Below, piece by piece: positions 8,009 through 15,362 of a DNA stretch of 34,446 nucleotides. The DNA lies in contig JANYBR010000505.1 of assembly GCA_025360685.1 (NCBI GenBank), forward strand, positions 1 to 34,446. The letters run 5' to 3'. This stretch comes from Pseudomonadota bacterium. GTDB taxonomy: Bacteria; Pseudomonadota; Alphaproteobacteria; Micropepsales; Micropepsaceae. The position numbers were made by a program, and so were the translations under genes. Position 1 is the stretch's first letter, and every line of letters starts with the position of its first letter. The notes beneath the pieces are model-generated. The model was not told where the DNA came from, did not search any database, and saw only the letters and a program-made list of their open reading frames with translations.

Positions 8009-8655
8009 GCGGATGCTCCATCGAACGCAAGACCGCGGAACAGGATGTCGAGATGGGTTTCGATCAGTCCTGCATAATCGTAGGGCTGCGGATCGAGATG
8101 GGAGAACGTCACGCGCCAGATGGCGCAGAACAGGATGGGCGCCACACAGAGCCGTGCGACATGCTCGGCCGGCAGCCTGCGAAATTCGCCGCTCGCCATG
8201 CCGCGCTCGACGAGCGAGATCATCAGCTGCAAGCCGCGCTCGATGACCTCGAAGCGATAGAACTCCGCCAGCCAGGGAAAGTTGCTGCTCTCGGAGATGA
8301 TGATCTTCGGCAGCTCGACCTTGTCGCTATCGACCAACAGCCGGGCCATGGTGGTGAGAAACATGCGCAACAGATCGCGCGCCGAGCCTTCGAAGTTTCG
8401 CGCATTGGCTGCGATGGTATCGAGCGTTCCTCCGACTGCCTCGCGCACCAGCGACTTGAACACCGCTTCCTTGTTTTCGAAGTAGAGATAGATCGTGCCC
8501 TTGGTGACGCCCGCTTCCCGGGCGATGTCGTCCATGCGCGCGGCGGCGAAACCCTTCTGGGCGAACACCTTCAACGCCGCATCGAGTATCTCGGCCGGCC
8601 GCGCGTGCTTGCGCCGCGACCAACGGGAGTCAGAGTTTGGAGCGGTTTGGCTCAA
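8005..8655 (-). CDS. TetR family repressor of the efflux operon
   Basis: This is a 216-residue TetR regulator. The N-terminal helix-turn-helix spans about residues 20-65 (ILDAALKVFAQKGF, then the recognition region TKGTIYLYFENKEAVFKSL), and the remaining residues form the helical ligand/dimer domain. The start is TTG at 8655: the frame has a stop just upstream and the first internal ATG would remove part of the HTH. It heads a four-gene operon with 4-base overlap to the HlyD gene, and an almost perfect 30-bp palindrome (8663-8692) lies directly upstream. Autorepression of the exporter, relieved by an exported compound, is the standard model and fits here. Similar to CecR/YbiH by context; ligand unknown. 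Confidence 0.94.
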   Translation of the reverse strand: MSQTAPNSDSRWSRRKHARPAEILDAALKVFAQKGFAAARMDDIAREAGVTKGTIYLYFENKEAVFKSLVREAVGGTLDTIAANARNFEGSARDLLRMFLTTMARLLVDSDKVELPKIIISESSNFPWLAEFYRFEVIERGLQLMISLVERGMASGEFRRLPAEHVARLCVAPILFCAIWRVTFSHLDPQPYDYAGLIETHLDILFRGLAFDGASA

Positions 8656-8662
8656 GGGCGCC

Positions 8663-8692
8663 GTTTAATTACTGACCGTTCAGTTATTAAAC
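8663..8692. promoter_or_regulatory. Palindromic TetR operator
   Basis: The 30-bp dyad has arms GTTTAATTACTGACC (8663-8677) and GTTCAGTTATTAAAC (8678-8692), matching at 13 of 15 positions per arm. It begins 8 bases upstream of the TetR start and contains an ACTGA...TCAGT core seen in many TetR operators. It lies in the divergent region with the lipoprotein gene at 8767, so binding could affect both directions. Function is inferred from position and symmetry. Confidence 0.82.
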
Positions 8693-8766
8693 GAAATTTG
8701 CGTCGCGTCAATATTGCACGCTCGACCTGTGCTATTTTATTTGTCGAGAGTGGCAGGAGAACCGCT

Positions 8767-9282
8767 ATGAATTTCAAGCGTATAGCTATGCTTTCGACAT
8801 TTCTTGCGCTCTCGGCCTGCGCAACGCCCACCGCCTACCAGCCGGCCGACGCCAACCATCACACAGGCTATTCGGACCTCAGGCTGGCAGACAACCGCTA
8901 TCGGGTAACGTTCCGCGGCAACTCGGCCACCTTGCGCGAGAATGTCGAGGACTACCTGCTGCTGCGCTCGGCCGAAGTCACGCGCGATGCGGGTTACGCT
9001 TGGTTCGAGTTCGACGACCGCAACACCGAAGCGAAGACGACCTACTACACGGACTTTGCGGGCTGGCCCGGTTGGGGTTCTGGTTTTGGCCGCTATTGGC
9101 ATAGCTGGGCCTTCGATCCGATTGGCCGCGACGCAACCGAGATTCCGGTGACCCGCTACGAAGCCTATGCGGAAATCGTGCTCCTCACTCCGGAACAGGC
9201 CAAAGGCGATGCGCACGCGCTGAGGGCCGCCGACGTCATCGCGCGTCTTGGTCCGTCGGCGACCCGTCCGCCGCCGCAGTAG
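8767..9282 (+). CDS. CC0125/CC1285 family lipoprotein
   Basis: This is a 171-residue lipoprotein. The signal ends in lipobox LSAC (Cys18), and the start at ATG 8767 follows AGGAG (8755-8759) at good distance. The mature part carries the conserved stretch YSDLRLADNRYRVTFRGN and the later EDYLLLRSAEVTRDAGYAWFEF, which I recognise as the alphaproteobacterial family first noted in Caulobacter (CC0125/CC1285). Its molecular role is not established; it is expected in the envelope. It is divergent from the efflux repressor gene and its 3' end overlaps the convergent tusA-like gene by 47 bases. Family recognition is from memory of the motif pattern, and the lipoprotein nature is directly visible. Confidence 0.82.
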   Translation: MNFKRIAMLSTFLALSACATPTAYQPADANHHTGYSDLRLADNRYRVTFRGNSATLRENVEDYLLLRSAEVTRDAGYAWFEFDDRNTEAKTTYYTDFAGWPGWGSGFGRYWHSWAFDPIGRDATEIPVTRYEAYAEIVLLTPEQAKGDAHALRAADVIARLGPSATRPPPQ

Positions 9283-9520
9283 GACGGCGCAATCTCAGGC
9301 GCACCAGCGCGCCATCGCGCCGGCTTGAAAGCACGTCAAAGGACTCCTGCGCGCACATATGAGGAATGTCGACGGCGGCCAGTGGGTCATCGGCGACGAC
9401 GTCCAGAACGGCACCCAGTGGCGCCCGTAACAAAGCGCGCTTGGCGAACAAAGCCGGCAGCGGACATTTCAGGCCGCGCAGGTCCAGCTCTTCCACCTTG
9501 GTTTCTGGATCGTTAACCAT
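9236..9520 (-). CDS. TusA-like sulfurtransferase
   Basis: This is a 94-residue protein with the TusA/SirA/YedF fold signature LDLRGLKCPLPALFAKRAL, where Cys19 of the CPLP motif is the persulfide-carrying residue. TusA proteins relay sulfur from cysteine desulfurases for tRNA thiolation or other sulfur trafficking; paralogs feed molybdenum cofactor or sulfite/selenium pathways. The rest (VLDVVADDPLAAVDIPHMC) matches the family pattern, and length is normal with a short basic/acidic C-terminal tail. That tail is the part which overlaps the 3' end of the opposite-strand lipoprotein gene by 47 bases. No other tus gene is nearby, so the specific sulfur acceptor is unknown. Confidence 0.9.
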   Translation of the reverse strand: MVNDPETKVEELDLRGLKCPLPALFAKRALLRAPLGAVLDVVADDPLAAVDIPHMCAQESFDVLSSRRDGALVRLRLRRPTAAADGSPTDQDAR

Positions 9521-9562
9521 AGGCAGCTATCGTTTCCGGTTTGAACATCAGGCATCGCCCGC

Positions 9563-11353
9563 ATGGGATTGTTCGACGGTCTGGCACGCGAATCCACTTA
9601 TATATCGGCAATCGCCCGCACCTTGATCGGGATGCACGGCGTGAAGCCGGACAGCAGCCACACGATCGTGGATATCGTCGAGGCCCAGGCGCGCGCCACG
9701 CCGCATGGCATCGCCTTCTACTATCTCGATTCGAGCCTGAGCTATGCGGCGTTGGACGCCGGTGCAAACCGCGTCGCGCATTGGGCGCGCAACGCGGGCG
9801 TGCGGCGCGGCGATGCCGTGGCGCTGCTGATGGAAAACCGGCCCGACTATGTCATTTGCTGGCTTGGCCTGTTGAAGGTCGGGGCCGTCGCGGCGCTGAT
9901 CAACACCAATCTGCGCGGCGCCGCTCTCGCCCATTCCATCGCCATCGCCGAAGTGCGCCATGCCATCGTCGGAGAAGAACTCGCCCAGGCCTATCTCGAA
10001 GCCTTGCCGCAGATCGATTCACGCCCCAGCGGCTGGATCGCGGGCGGCGCGCTGCAGGGGATGGAAAATCTCGATGCCGCGCTGGCCTCGGTGTGTACCT
10101 CTGCCGCCGATCGTGCTTGGCGCGAGGGCGTTACCTGCAAGGACAAGGCGTTCTACATCTACACATCGGGCACTACGGGTCTGCCCAAGGCGTCGAACTT
10201 CACCCATCTGCGCATGTTGTACATGATGCACGGTTTCGCCGGCGGCCTGAACGCCAAAGCCAGGGACCGCATGTATAACGTCCTGCCGCTTTATCACTCG
10301 GCTGGCGGCGTGTGCGCGCTCGGTCCGGCTCTGCTCACGGGCGGCTCGGTGATCATCAAGCGCAAATTCTCGGCACACGAATTTTGGGACGACGTACACC
10401 GCTATGAAGCGACCTTGTTCCAGTATATCGGCGAGCTTTGCCGCTATCTTCTGAACGCCCCTAGCGCGAAATTCGAGCACGACCACAAGATCCGTGCCAT
10501 CACCGGCAACGGCCTGAGACCCGAGATCTGGAAGAATTTCCAGGAACGCTTCGCCATCCCGAAGATCGTCGAGTTCTACGGCGCCACCGAAGGCAATGTC
10601 TCGATGCTGAACTATGACGGCAAGATCGGCGCCGTCGGCCGCGTGCCGTCCTACATGCGCGCCATCATGACCACGCGCATCGTGAAGTTCGACATCGAGC
10701 ACGAAACGCCCGTGCGCGGGACGGCCGGCTTCTGCATCGAATGCGCGGCCGACGAAGCGGGCGAAGTCATCGGCCGCATCAGCGACGAACCAGGAAAGAC
10801 CTTCGACGGCTACAGCAAACAATCCGACACGCAGAAGAAAGTCTTGCACGACGTGTTCGAGAATGGCGACAGCTGGTTTCGCACCGGCGATCTGATGCGC
10901 CGCGACGGCCAGGGCTATTTCTATTTCGTCGACCGCATCGGCGACACGTTCCGCTGGAAAGGCGAGAATGTTGCGACCAGCGAAGTCTCCGAAGCGCTTG
11001 GAGTCGTCGCCGGGGTCAAGGAAACCAATGTCTATGGCGTGACAGTGCCGGGCATGGACGGACGCGCCGGAATGGCGGCACTGGTCAGCGGGCCCGGGTT
11101 CGACGTCGCAAAGCTTGCCGATGCGCTGGCGGGCAATCTTCCGATCTATGCCCGGCCCGTGTTCGTGCGCCTGCTGCCGGAGATCGAGATCACCGGCACG
11201 TTCAAGCAGCGCAAGGTCGATCTGGTGAAAGACGGATTCGATCCGTCTATGATCCGCGATCCGCTCTACTGGCTCAACCACGCGACCGGCCGGTACGAGC
11301 CGCTGACGCGCGACGTGCTGGCGGCGATCGAGGCAGGACGGGTAAAGTTGTAG
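9563..11353 (+). CDS. Long-chain acyl-CoA synthetase, FATP/FadD6 type
   Basis: This is a 596-residue AMP-binding enzyme that activates a fatty acid to an acyl-adenylate and then an acyl-CoA. The P-loop motif YIYTSGTTGLPKA is at 198-210, with EFYGATEGNVSM (A5-type motif) and SWFRTGDLMRRD (A7/A8 region) further on, and the C-terminal catalytic lysine region TGTFKQRKVDLV. The stretch GAVAALINTNLRG (107-119) and the tetrapeptide pattern around it are typical of the very-long-chain/FATP branch, which includes mycobacterial FadD6-like enzymes. Length matches that branch. It stands alone between a divergent tusA-like gene and a convergent hydrolase gene; no beta-oxidation genes are adjacent. Chain-length specificity cannot be set from sequence. 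Confidence 0.93.
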   Translation: MGLFDGLARESTYISAIARTLIGMHGVKPDSSHTIVDIVEAQARATPHGIAFYYLDSSLSYAALDAGANRVAHWARNAGVRRGDAVALLMENRPDYVICWLGLLKVGAVAALINTNLRGAALAHSIAIAEVRHAIVGEELAQAYLEALPQIDSRPSGWIAGGALQGMENLDAALASVCTSAADRAWREGVTCKDKAFYIYTSGTTGLPKASNFTHLRMLYMMHGFAGGLNAKARDRMYNVLPLYHSAGGVCALGPALLTGGSVIIKRKFSAHEFWDDVHRYEATLFQYIGELCRYLLNAPSAKFEHDHKIRAITGNGLRPEIWKNFQERFAIPKIVEFYGATEGNVSMLNYDGKIGAVGRVPSYMRAIMTTRIVKFDIEHETPVRGTAGFCIECAADEAGEVIGRISDEPGKTFDGYSKQSDTQKKVLHDVFENGDSWFRTGDLMRRDGQGYFYFVDRIGDTFRWKGENVATSEVSEALGVVAGVKETNVYGVTVPGMDGRAGMAALVSGPGFDVAKLADALAGNLPIYARPVFVRLLPEIEITGTFKQRKVDLVKDGFDPSMIRDPLYWLNHATGRYEPLTRDVLAAIEAGRVKL

Positions 11354-11390
11354 CGTCTGTTCGAACCCGTTCATCTCCCACCAACAAAAT

Positions 11391-11509
11391 CACCATGGCC
11401 GCCCTTGGTCCATAGCGGCAGCGTATGGACGCCACGCCCCAACCATTTCAACGGACGCGCCCCTACGCTGCCGCTAAGGGCGGTGGCCCGGTCGAGCCCG
11501 ACCATGGTG
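11391..11509. repeat. Nested inverted-repeat element between convergent genes
   Basis: Three collinear inverted pairs span this gap: CACCATGG (11391-11398) with CCATGGTG (11502-11509), CCGCCCTT (11399-11406) with AAGGGCGG (11476-11483), and AGCGGCAGCGTA (11414-11425) with TACGCTGCCGCT (11464-11475), all perfect. A competing local hairpin GTCCATA/TATGGAC (11408-11414 and 11424-11430) shares bases with the long pairing. It sits between the stops of the acyl-CoA synthetase (11353) and hydrolase (11523) genes and lacks a T-tract on either side. It could be a dispersed intergenic repeat or a bidirectional transcript end; I see no second copy in this window. Confidence 0.7.
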
Positions 11510-11522
11510 AATGAAGGCGGAA

Positions 11523-12050
11523 TTATCCGAACACAATCTCCGCCGCCGGCGTCACTGTCGCGAAGTCGCCGGCTATCGTGTCGTTCTGGATGTCGATGAT
11601 GGTCCTGGCTTTCGCCACCTTCGTATCGCCGGTCGAGTGGGCATCGCGGACCAAGGTCACCTTGTAGCCACGCTCCGCCGCGCCGCGGATGGCGGAATCG
11701 ACACAATATTCCGATTGCATGCCGGTGATCACCAGATGATCGATGCCGGCGTGCTTCAATTTGGCGTCGAAATTGGTGCCGTGGAATGCGCTGGAATGGT
11801 GCTTGACCGTCACATCGTCGCCCGCCTGCGGCGCGATTCGATCGTGGAACGGAAAGCCGGGTAAGCCCGGTTGGAAAGGATGCTCGCCCAAGCCGTGGTG
11901 CTGCACATACATCACCGGCACACCTGCCGCGCGCGCTTTGGAGATGAGTCCGGCGATGCGATCCACCACGCCGTCACCGTCATAGGGCGGGTAGGCCGGA
12001 TTCGACCACATGCCCTTCTGCACATCGATCACGACCAAGGCCTTGCTCAT
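11523..12050 (-). CDS. Isochorismatase-like cysteine hydrolase
   Basis: This is a 175-residue alpha/beta hydrolase of the isochorismatase/nicotinamidase superfamily. The catalytic triad expected for the family is visible: Asp9 in VVIDVQKGMW, Lys83 in VTVKHHSSAF, and the nucleophile Cys116 in ITGMQSEYCVDSA. It starts at ATG 12050, overlapping the upstream GFA-family gene by 4 bases (ATGA), so the two are co-translated. Members hydrolyse amides or enol ethers such as nicotinamide, carbamoylsarcosine or isochorismate. The Cys makes a hydrolytic amidase-type reaction more likely than an isochorismatase that lacks it. Substrate unknown. Its 3' end faces the nested inverted repeat. Confidence 0.92.
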   Translation of the reverse strand: MSKALVVIDVQKGMWSNPAYPPYDGDGVVDRIAGLISKARAAGVPVMYVQHHGLGEHPFQPGLPGFPFHDRIAPQAGDDVTVKHHSSAFHGTNFDAKLKHAGIDHLVITGMQSEYCVDSAIRGAAERGYKVTLVRDAHSTGDTKVAKARTIIDIQNDTIAGDFATVTPAAEIVFG

Positions 12051-12487
12051 GTCACAACCTCCACGACCGGTGTCCATTTCGCCTTGCGCCGCACCCTGCG
12101 ACCGGCCACGTCCTCGCCGCCGAAATCGCTGGCGACGGCGGCGATCTCAACGGACGGCGGCGGGCGAAATGTGTTGGCGTTCACCGTCATCCAACGCTTG
12201 GCGCCCTCTTCCATCATCGCACCGACGAATACGCCGCATTCGCGGCAGATGAGAAAATCTGCGGTCTTCAGTGAGAAGCGGTAGCGCTGGAGCTTGTCCA
12301 CATCGCGCACCGCGAGGCGAAACCTGCCGTTCGGATCGCTCGTGGTACGCGCGCCGTGCGCGCGGCAGAACGAACAGGTGCAGGCGCGCAGACCCAGCAC
12401 GTCGAGCCCGGCGCTTGCCTCGAACGAGTAGGATACATTGCCACAATGACAGCCGCCTTCGATCGTGTGCGCCGGACTTCGGTTCAT
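12047..12487 (-). CDS. GFA/CENP-V family zinc protein
   Basis: This is a 146-residue protein with the beta-tent fold of glutathione-dependent formaldehyde-activating enzyme (GFA). The zinc-binding cysteines are GGCHCGNV (Cys13, Cys15), CTCSFCRAHG (Cys36, Cys38, Cys41) and CRECGVFVG (Cys81, Cys84), the full set for the family. The ATG at 12487 is preferred to an in-frame TTG two codons upstream. In Gfa of Paracoccus the protein speeds S-hydroxymethylglutathione formation; most homologs are uncharacterised and should be called GFA-family only. It is the first gene of a two-gene operon with the cysteine hydrolase, overlapping it by 4 bases, so the two may act on the same small molecule. Confidence 0.9.
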   Translation of the reverse strand: MNRSPAHTIEGGCHCGNVSYSFEASAGLDVLGLRACTCSFCRAHGARTTSDPNGRFRLAVRDVDKLQRYRFSLKTADFLICRECGVFVGAMMEEGAKRWMTVNANTFRPPPSVEIAAVASDFGGEDVAGRRVRRKAKWTPVVEVVT

Positions 12488-12566
12488 TCTCAAAATCTAG
12501 CCCAGGAACACAGCGGCCAGCCGCCGCAATATCGCATGGCCACTCCACGCGATTTGCACGCGTACG

Positions 12567-12591
12567 GCGCGGAGAGAGAAGCTCTCCGCGC
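12567..12591 (-). terminator. Strong GC hairpin downstream of the LLM monooxygenase gene
   Basis: A perfect 10-bp stem pairs GCGCGGAGAG (12567-12576) with CTCTCCGCGC (12582-12591) around a 5-base loop. It lies 22 bases past the stop of the flavin monooxygenase gene on the minus strand. There is no T-tract after the stem in either direction, so it is either a non-canonical transcript end or a 3' stability hairpin. The hairpin is certain; the role is inferred. Confidence 0.5.
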
Positions 12592-12613
12592 GTTCCGCGT
12601 CTGCGCGTGAAAT

Positions 12614-13774
12614 CTATTCCGCCGCCTTGGGCGACTTCTTGGCCTGTTCTTCGTTGTGTTTGACGATCGTCGCCATCGCGGCGCCGATGAACTTTTCCTT
12701 GTTGTCGCGCGCCCAATTGAAGGCCTCGTCGCGCTTTGTGTTGGCATTGTTGATCACTGGCGTGACATGGCGCTGCCACAACTCGTAGGACTTCTTCGTA
12801 TTTTCGAAGTTCGCCCAGTTGTGCGCCAGCTGCAGGAACACGCCGAACTCACCCTGCTTGGCCTGCAGGCGGCGGATCTGCGCGATGGCGTCGTCCGGCG
12901 TGCCGACCACGATCTGTCCGCTCTTGGCCAGATCTTCGATGGTCTGGTTTTCCATGCCCTGCCGGCCTGCCACCGCGCTGATGCCGCTGAAATAGTCCTG
13001 CCACTTGCGGATGCCGAATTCGACATTCTTGTAGGCTTCGGCGCGCGTCTCGGCGATGTGCACGGGGCCGACCAGGCGAAGCTTTTCCGGATCCATCTTG
13101 CGGCCGTTCTCGGCGGCGACGTCGTTGGCGACCTTCCAGTTGATGCCGAGCGCGTCATAACCGCCCTCTTGCGTCGCGGCCACGCACAGCATGCCGAAGC
13201 CGTGTTTGCCGGCGAGCTTGCCGCCGGACGGTGTGACGGAAGACGCAACCGCGACTTCGGGATGCGGCCAAGTGTAGGGACGCAGCTGGCATGTCGCGTC
13301 GACCAAGGTGAACCACTCGGATTTGTGCGTCACTCTTTCGCCGTTGAACAGGCGAAGGATAATCTCGATCGACTCGACCATGCGGTCACGCTGAGTCGAC
13401 GGATCGATGCCCATGGCGAAGGCATCGGAGGGCAAGAGGCCCGGACCGACGCCGAACATGAACCGGCCCTTGGTCTGGTGGTCGAGCTGGATCACGCGGT
13501 TCGCCGCCATCAGCGGGTTGTGATAGGGCAGCGAGATCACGCCGGAGCCAAGCCGGATGCGCTTGGTGCGCTCCGCGGCGGCGGCGATGAACAGTTCCGG
13601 GCTGGCGATGATCTCGAAGCCGGCGGAATGATGCTCGCCGATCCAGGCCTCGTCGTAACCGAGCTTGTCGAGATGATCGATCAGCTCCAGATCGCGCTGG
13701 ATGCACAGGGTCGGGTCTTCGTCGATCGGATGAAAGGGCGCAAGAAAGATGCCGTTGCGCAGTTTGATCGCCAT
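12614..13774 (-). CDS. LLM-class flavin-dependent monooxygenase (limonene monooxygenase-like)
   Basis: This is a 386-residue luciferase-like monooxygenase that would use reduced FMN and O2 to oxidise a small organic substrate. The TIM-barrel features are visible: NGIFLAPFHPIDEDPT at the N terminus, GYDEAWIGEHHS (the conserved strand with His-His), RIRLGSGVISLPYHNPLMAANRVIQLDHQTKGRFMFGVGPG, and ASSVTPSGGKLAGKHG. The overall pattern is closest to the limonene 1,2-monooxygenase-like branch, but that is a family label, not proof of substrate. The start at ATG 13774 follows GGGAG with an 8-base gap. The gene is alone, with 73 bases to the amidase upstream on the same strand. A separate flavin reductase would be needed and is not adjacent. 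Confidence 0.92.
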   Translation of the reverse strand: MAIKLRNGIFLAPFHPIDEDPTLCIQRDLELIDHLDKLGYDEAWIGEHHSAGFEIIASPELFIAAAAERTKRIRLGSGVISLPYHNPLMAANRVIQLDHQTKGRFMFGVGPGLLPSDAFAMGIDPSTQRDRMVESIEIILRLFNGERVTHKSEWFTLVDATCQLRPYTWPHPEVAVASSVTPSGGKLAGKHGFGMLCVAATQEGGYDALGINWKVANDVAAENGRKMDPEKLRLVGPVHIAETRAEAYKNVEFGIRKWQDYFSGISAVAGRQGMENQTIEDLAKSGQIVVGTPDDAIAQIRRLQAKQGEFGVFLQLAHNWANFENTKKSYELWQRHVTPVINNANTKRDEAFNWARDNKEKFIGAAMATIVKHNEEQAKKSPKAAE

Positions 13775-13847
13775 GAAAATTCTCCCGTTTTGTAAGAATA
13801 GCGTGCCGCCTTATCGCATATCGTTTTGACCGAGGAAAACCGGATCG

Positions 13848-15296
13848 TTAATGCTCGGGCGGCGGTGTGAATCCACCCAGACCTTCCTCTACGGCGGCGG
13901 CGAAATCGAACAAGCGGTCCTCGCCGTTCCACGGCCCGACAAGCTGAACGCCGATCGGCAGTCCCTGGCCGTTTTGTCCTGCGGGGACCGCGAGAGCCGG
14001 CGCATGCAAAGCGGTCGCCAGCGATATCCAGTTCAGCAGGTTCATGTAGGGCACGCCTTGGCCGTCGACATCCAGAATACGCTCCATGAATCCGGGCTCG
14101 TGCAGATGCTTGAACGGCGGCACCATGGTGATCGGCATGACGATGACGTCCCAGCCACCGCCGAAAAATGCTTCCAGCTTGTCTTTCAGCTTCTGGCGCA
14201 GCGCCATCGCGTCTGCCACTTCGATGAAGGTTGCGGTCGAGTTCAGGCGAAACCGGGCGCTTGCTCCTTCCAAACCCTCTTTCGTCTGAAGCTGGCGATC
14301 CTGCGCGCGGCTGGTCTCCCACGCGGCGAGCAAGGGCGGAGGCAGGGTGAGCCCCATGATCGCGCTGAGAATTGTCGTGTAGCAGTCCATCAGTTCGGCG
14401 CCGTCGATCGGAGGTTTCTTGTATTCGACATTCGCGCCGGCTTTCTGCAGCGCCTCGGCGGCACGCTTGACGCCGTCGCGAACGTCTCGCGCCAGCGGCC
14501 AGGACGGCTCGTGATCCCATACCGCGACCTTCGCGCCTTTCACATCGCGACGCGCCTTCTCCGGCGTGCCGCGCAACACACTCCAGAGCAGTTTGAGATC
14601 TTCGCTGTTTCGCGCCAGAGGGCCGACCACGTTCAAGTCGTGTTCGACATACTTTTCCGGCAGCGGCGGGATGTAGCCGCGCTGAGAAATTGCGCCCCAG
14701 GTCGGCTTCAGAGAGAACACGCCGCAATAGTTGGCAGGATGGCGCAGGGAACCGCCGATGTCCGAGCCCACCTCCAGCGGCGTGATGCCGGCGGCCAGCG
14801 CGGTCGCCGCGCCGCCCGACGATCCGCCGCAGCCGCGCGTAATGTCATAGGGATTGTTCGTGGTGCCATAAACCGCGTTGTAGGTCTGGATGTCGCTGAC
14901 CATGAACGGGACATTGGTCTTGCCCCAGATCACCGCACCCGCCTTGCGGGCGGCGGCGGCAATCGGCGCTTCGGCGCTGGTCTTCGGCCGTTCCTTGAAT
15001 TCGGGATTACCAACCACCGCCGGTAGATTCTCGACGTCGAAACAATCCTTTATGGTCATCGGAAGCCCGGCGAGCGCACCGAGCGCCGCGCCCCTTGCAC
15101 GCGCTTCGTCGATCGCCGCAGCATCCTTTTGCGCCCGCGCGATGTCGGTCGCGATCACCGCGTTGAGCTTTGCGTGCAACGCGTCGTTGCGCGCCAGATG
15201 CGCGTTCAGAAGCTCGCGCGCCGAGACCTTCTTGGTCTTGAGATCGGCGATCATCTCGCGTGCCGTTGCGTAAAGGTTCGTCATGCCCACACCCAT
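13848..15296 (-). CDS. Amidase signature family hydrolase
   Basis: This is a 482-residue hydrolase with the Ser-cisSer-Lys triad of the amidase signature family: Lys83 in LPMTIKDCFDV, the cis-Ser in the GCGGSSGGAATALAAG loop (about 159-160), and the nucleophile Ser183 in GSDIGGSLRHPANYCG. It cleaves amides (or esters) to acid and amine; homologs range from GatA to nylon oligomer and aryl-amide hydrolases, and nothing here singles out one. The ATG at 15296 has AGAGG just upstream; an ATG four codons in (15284) is the alternative. The same frame stays open far upstream, but only across the antisense of the divergent dehydrogenase, which is not coding. No gatB or gatC is nearby, so this is not a tRNA amidotransferase subunit set. 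Confidence 0.93.
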   Translation of the reverse strand: MGVGMTNLYATAREMIADLKTKKVSARELLNAHLARNDALHAKLNAVIATDIARAQKDAAAIDEARARGAALGALAGLPMTIKDCFDVENLPAVVGNPEFKERPKTSAEAPIAAAARKAGAVIWGKTNVPFMVSDIQTYNAVYGTTNNPYDITRGCGGSSGGAATALAAGITPLEVGSDIGGSLRHPANYCGVFSLKPTWGAISQRGYIPPLPEKYVEHDLNVVGPLARNSEDLKLLWSVLRGTPEKARRDVKGAKVAVWDHEPSWPLARDVRDGVKRAAEALQKAGANVEYKKPPIDGAELMDCYTTILSAIMGLTLPPPLLAAWETSRAQDRQLQTKEGLEGASARFRLNSTATFIEVADAMALRQKLKDKLEAFFGGGWDVIVMPITMVPPFKHLHEPGFMERILDVDGQGVPYMNLLNWISLATALHAPALAVPAGQNGQGLPIGVQLVGPWNGEDRLFDFAAAVEEGLGGFTPPPEH

Positions 15297-15362
15297 TTTC
15301 CTCTGGCGATGGGATGACATAGGCTTGACCAAAGCCTGTCCAGAAAAATCGAGGAACTGCCC

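Noticed and set aside
8714..8741. TTGCAC with TATTTT/TTTATT as a promoter for the CC0125-type lipoprotein
   Set aside because: Spacing is 13 bases to TATTTT, or 16 to the poorer TTTATT; not convincing enough to annotate.
10019..11374. Long minus-strand open frame opposite the acyl-CoA synthetase
   Set aside because: Shadow frame of a confident AMP-binding enzyme; no conserved motifs.
11371..11706. 111-codon minus-strand frame over the nested inverted repeat
   Set aside because: It runs through the repeat and into the hydrolase gene in another frame; no sign of selection as a protein.
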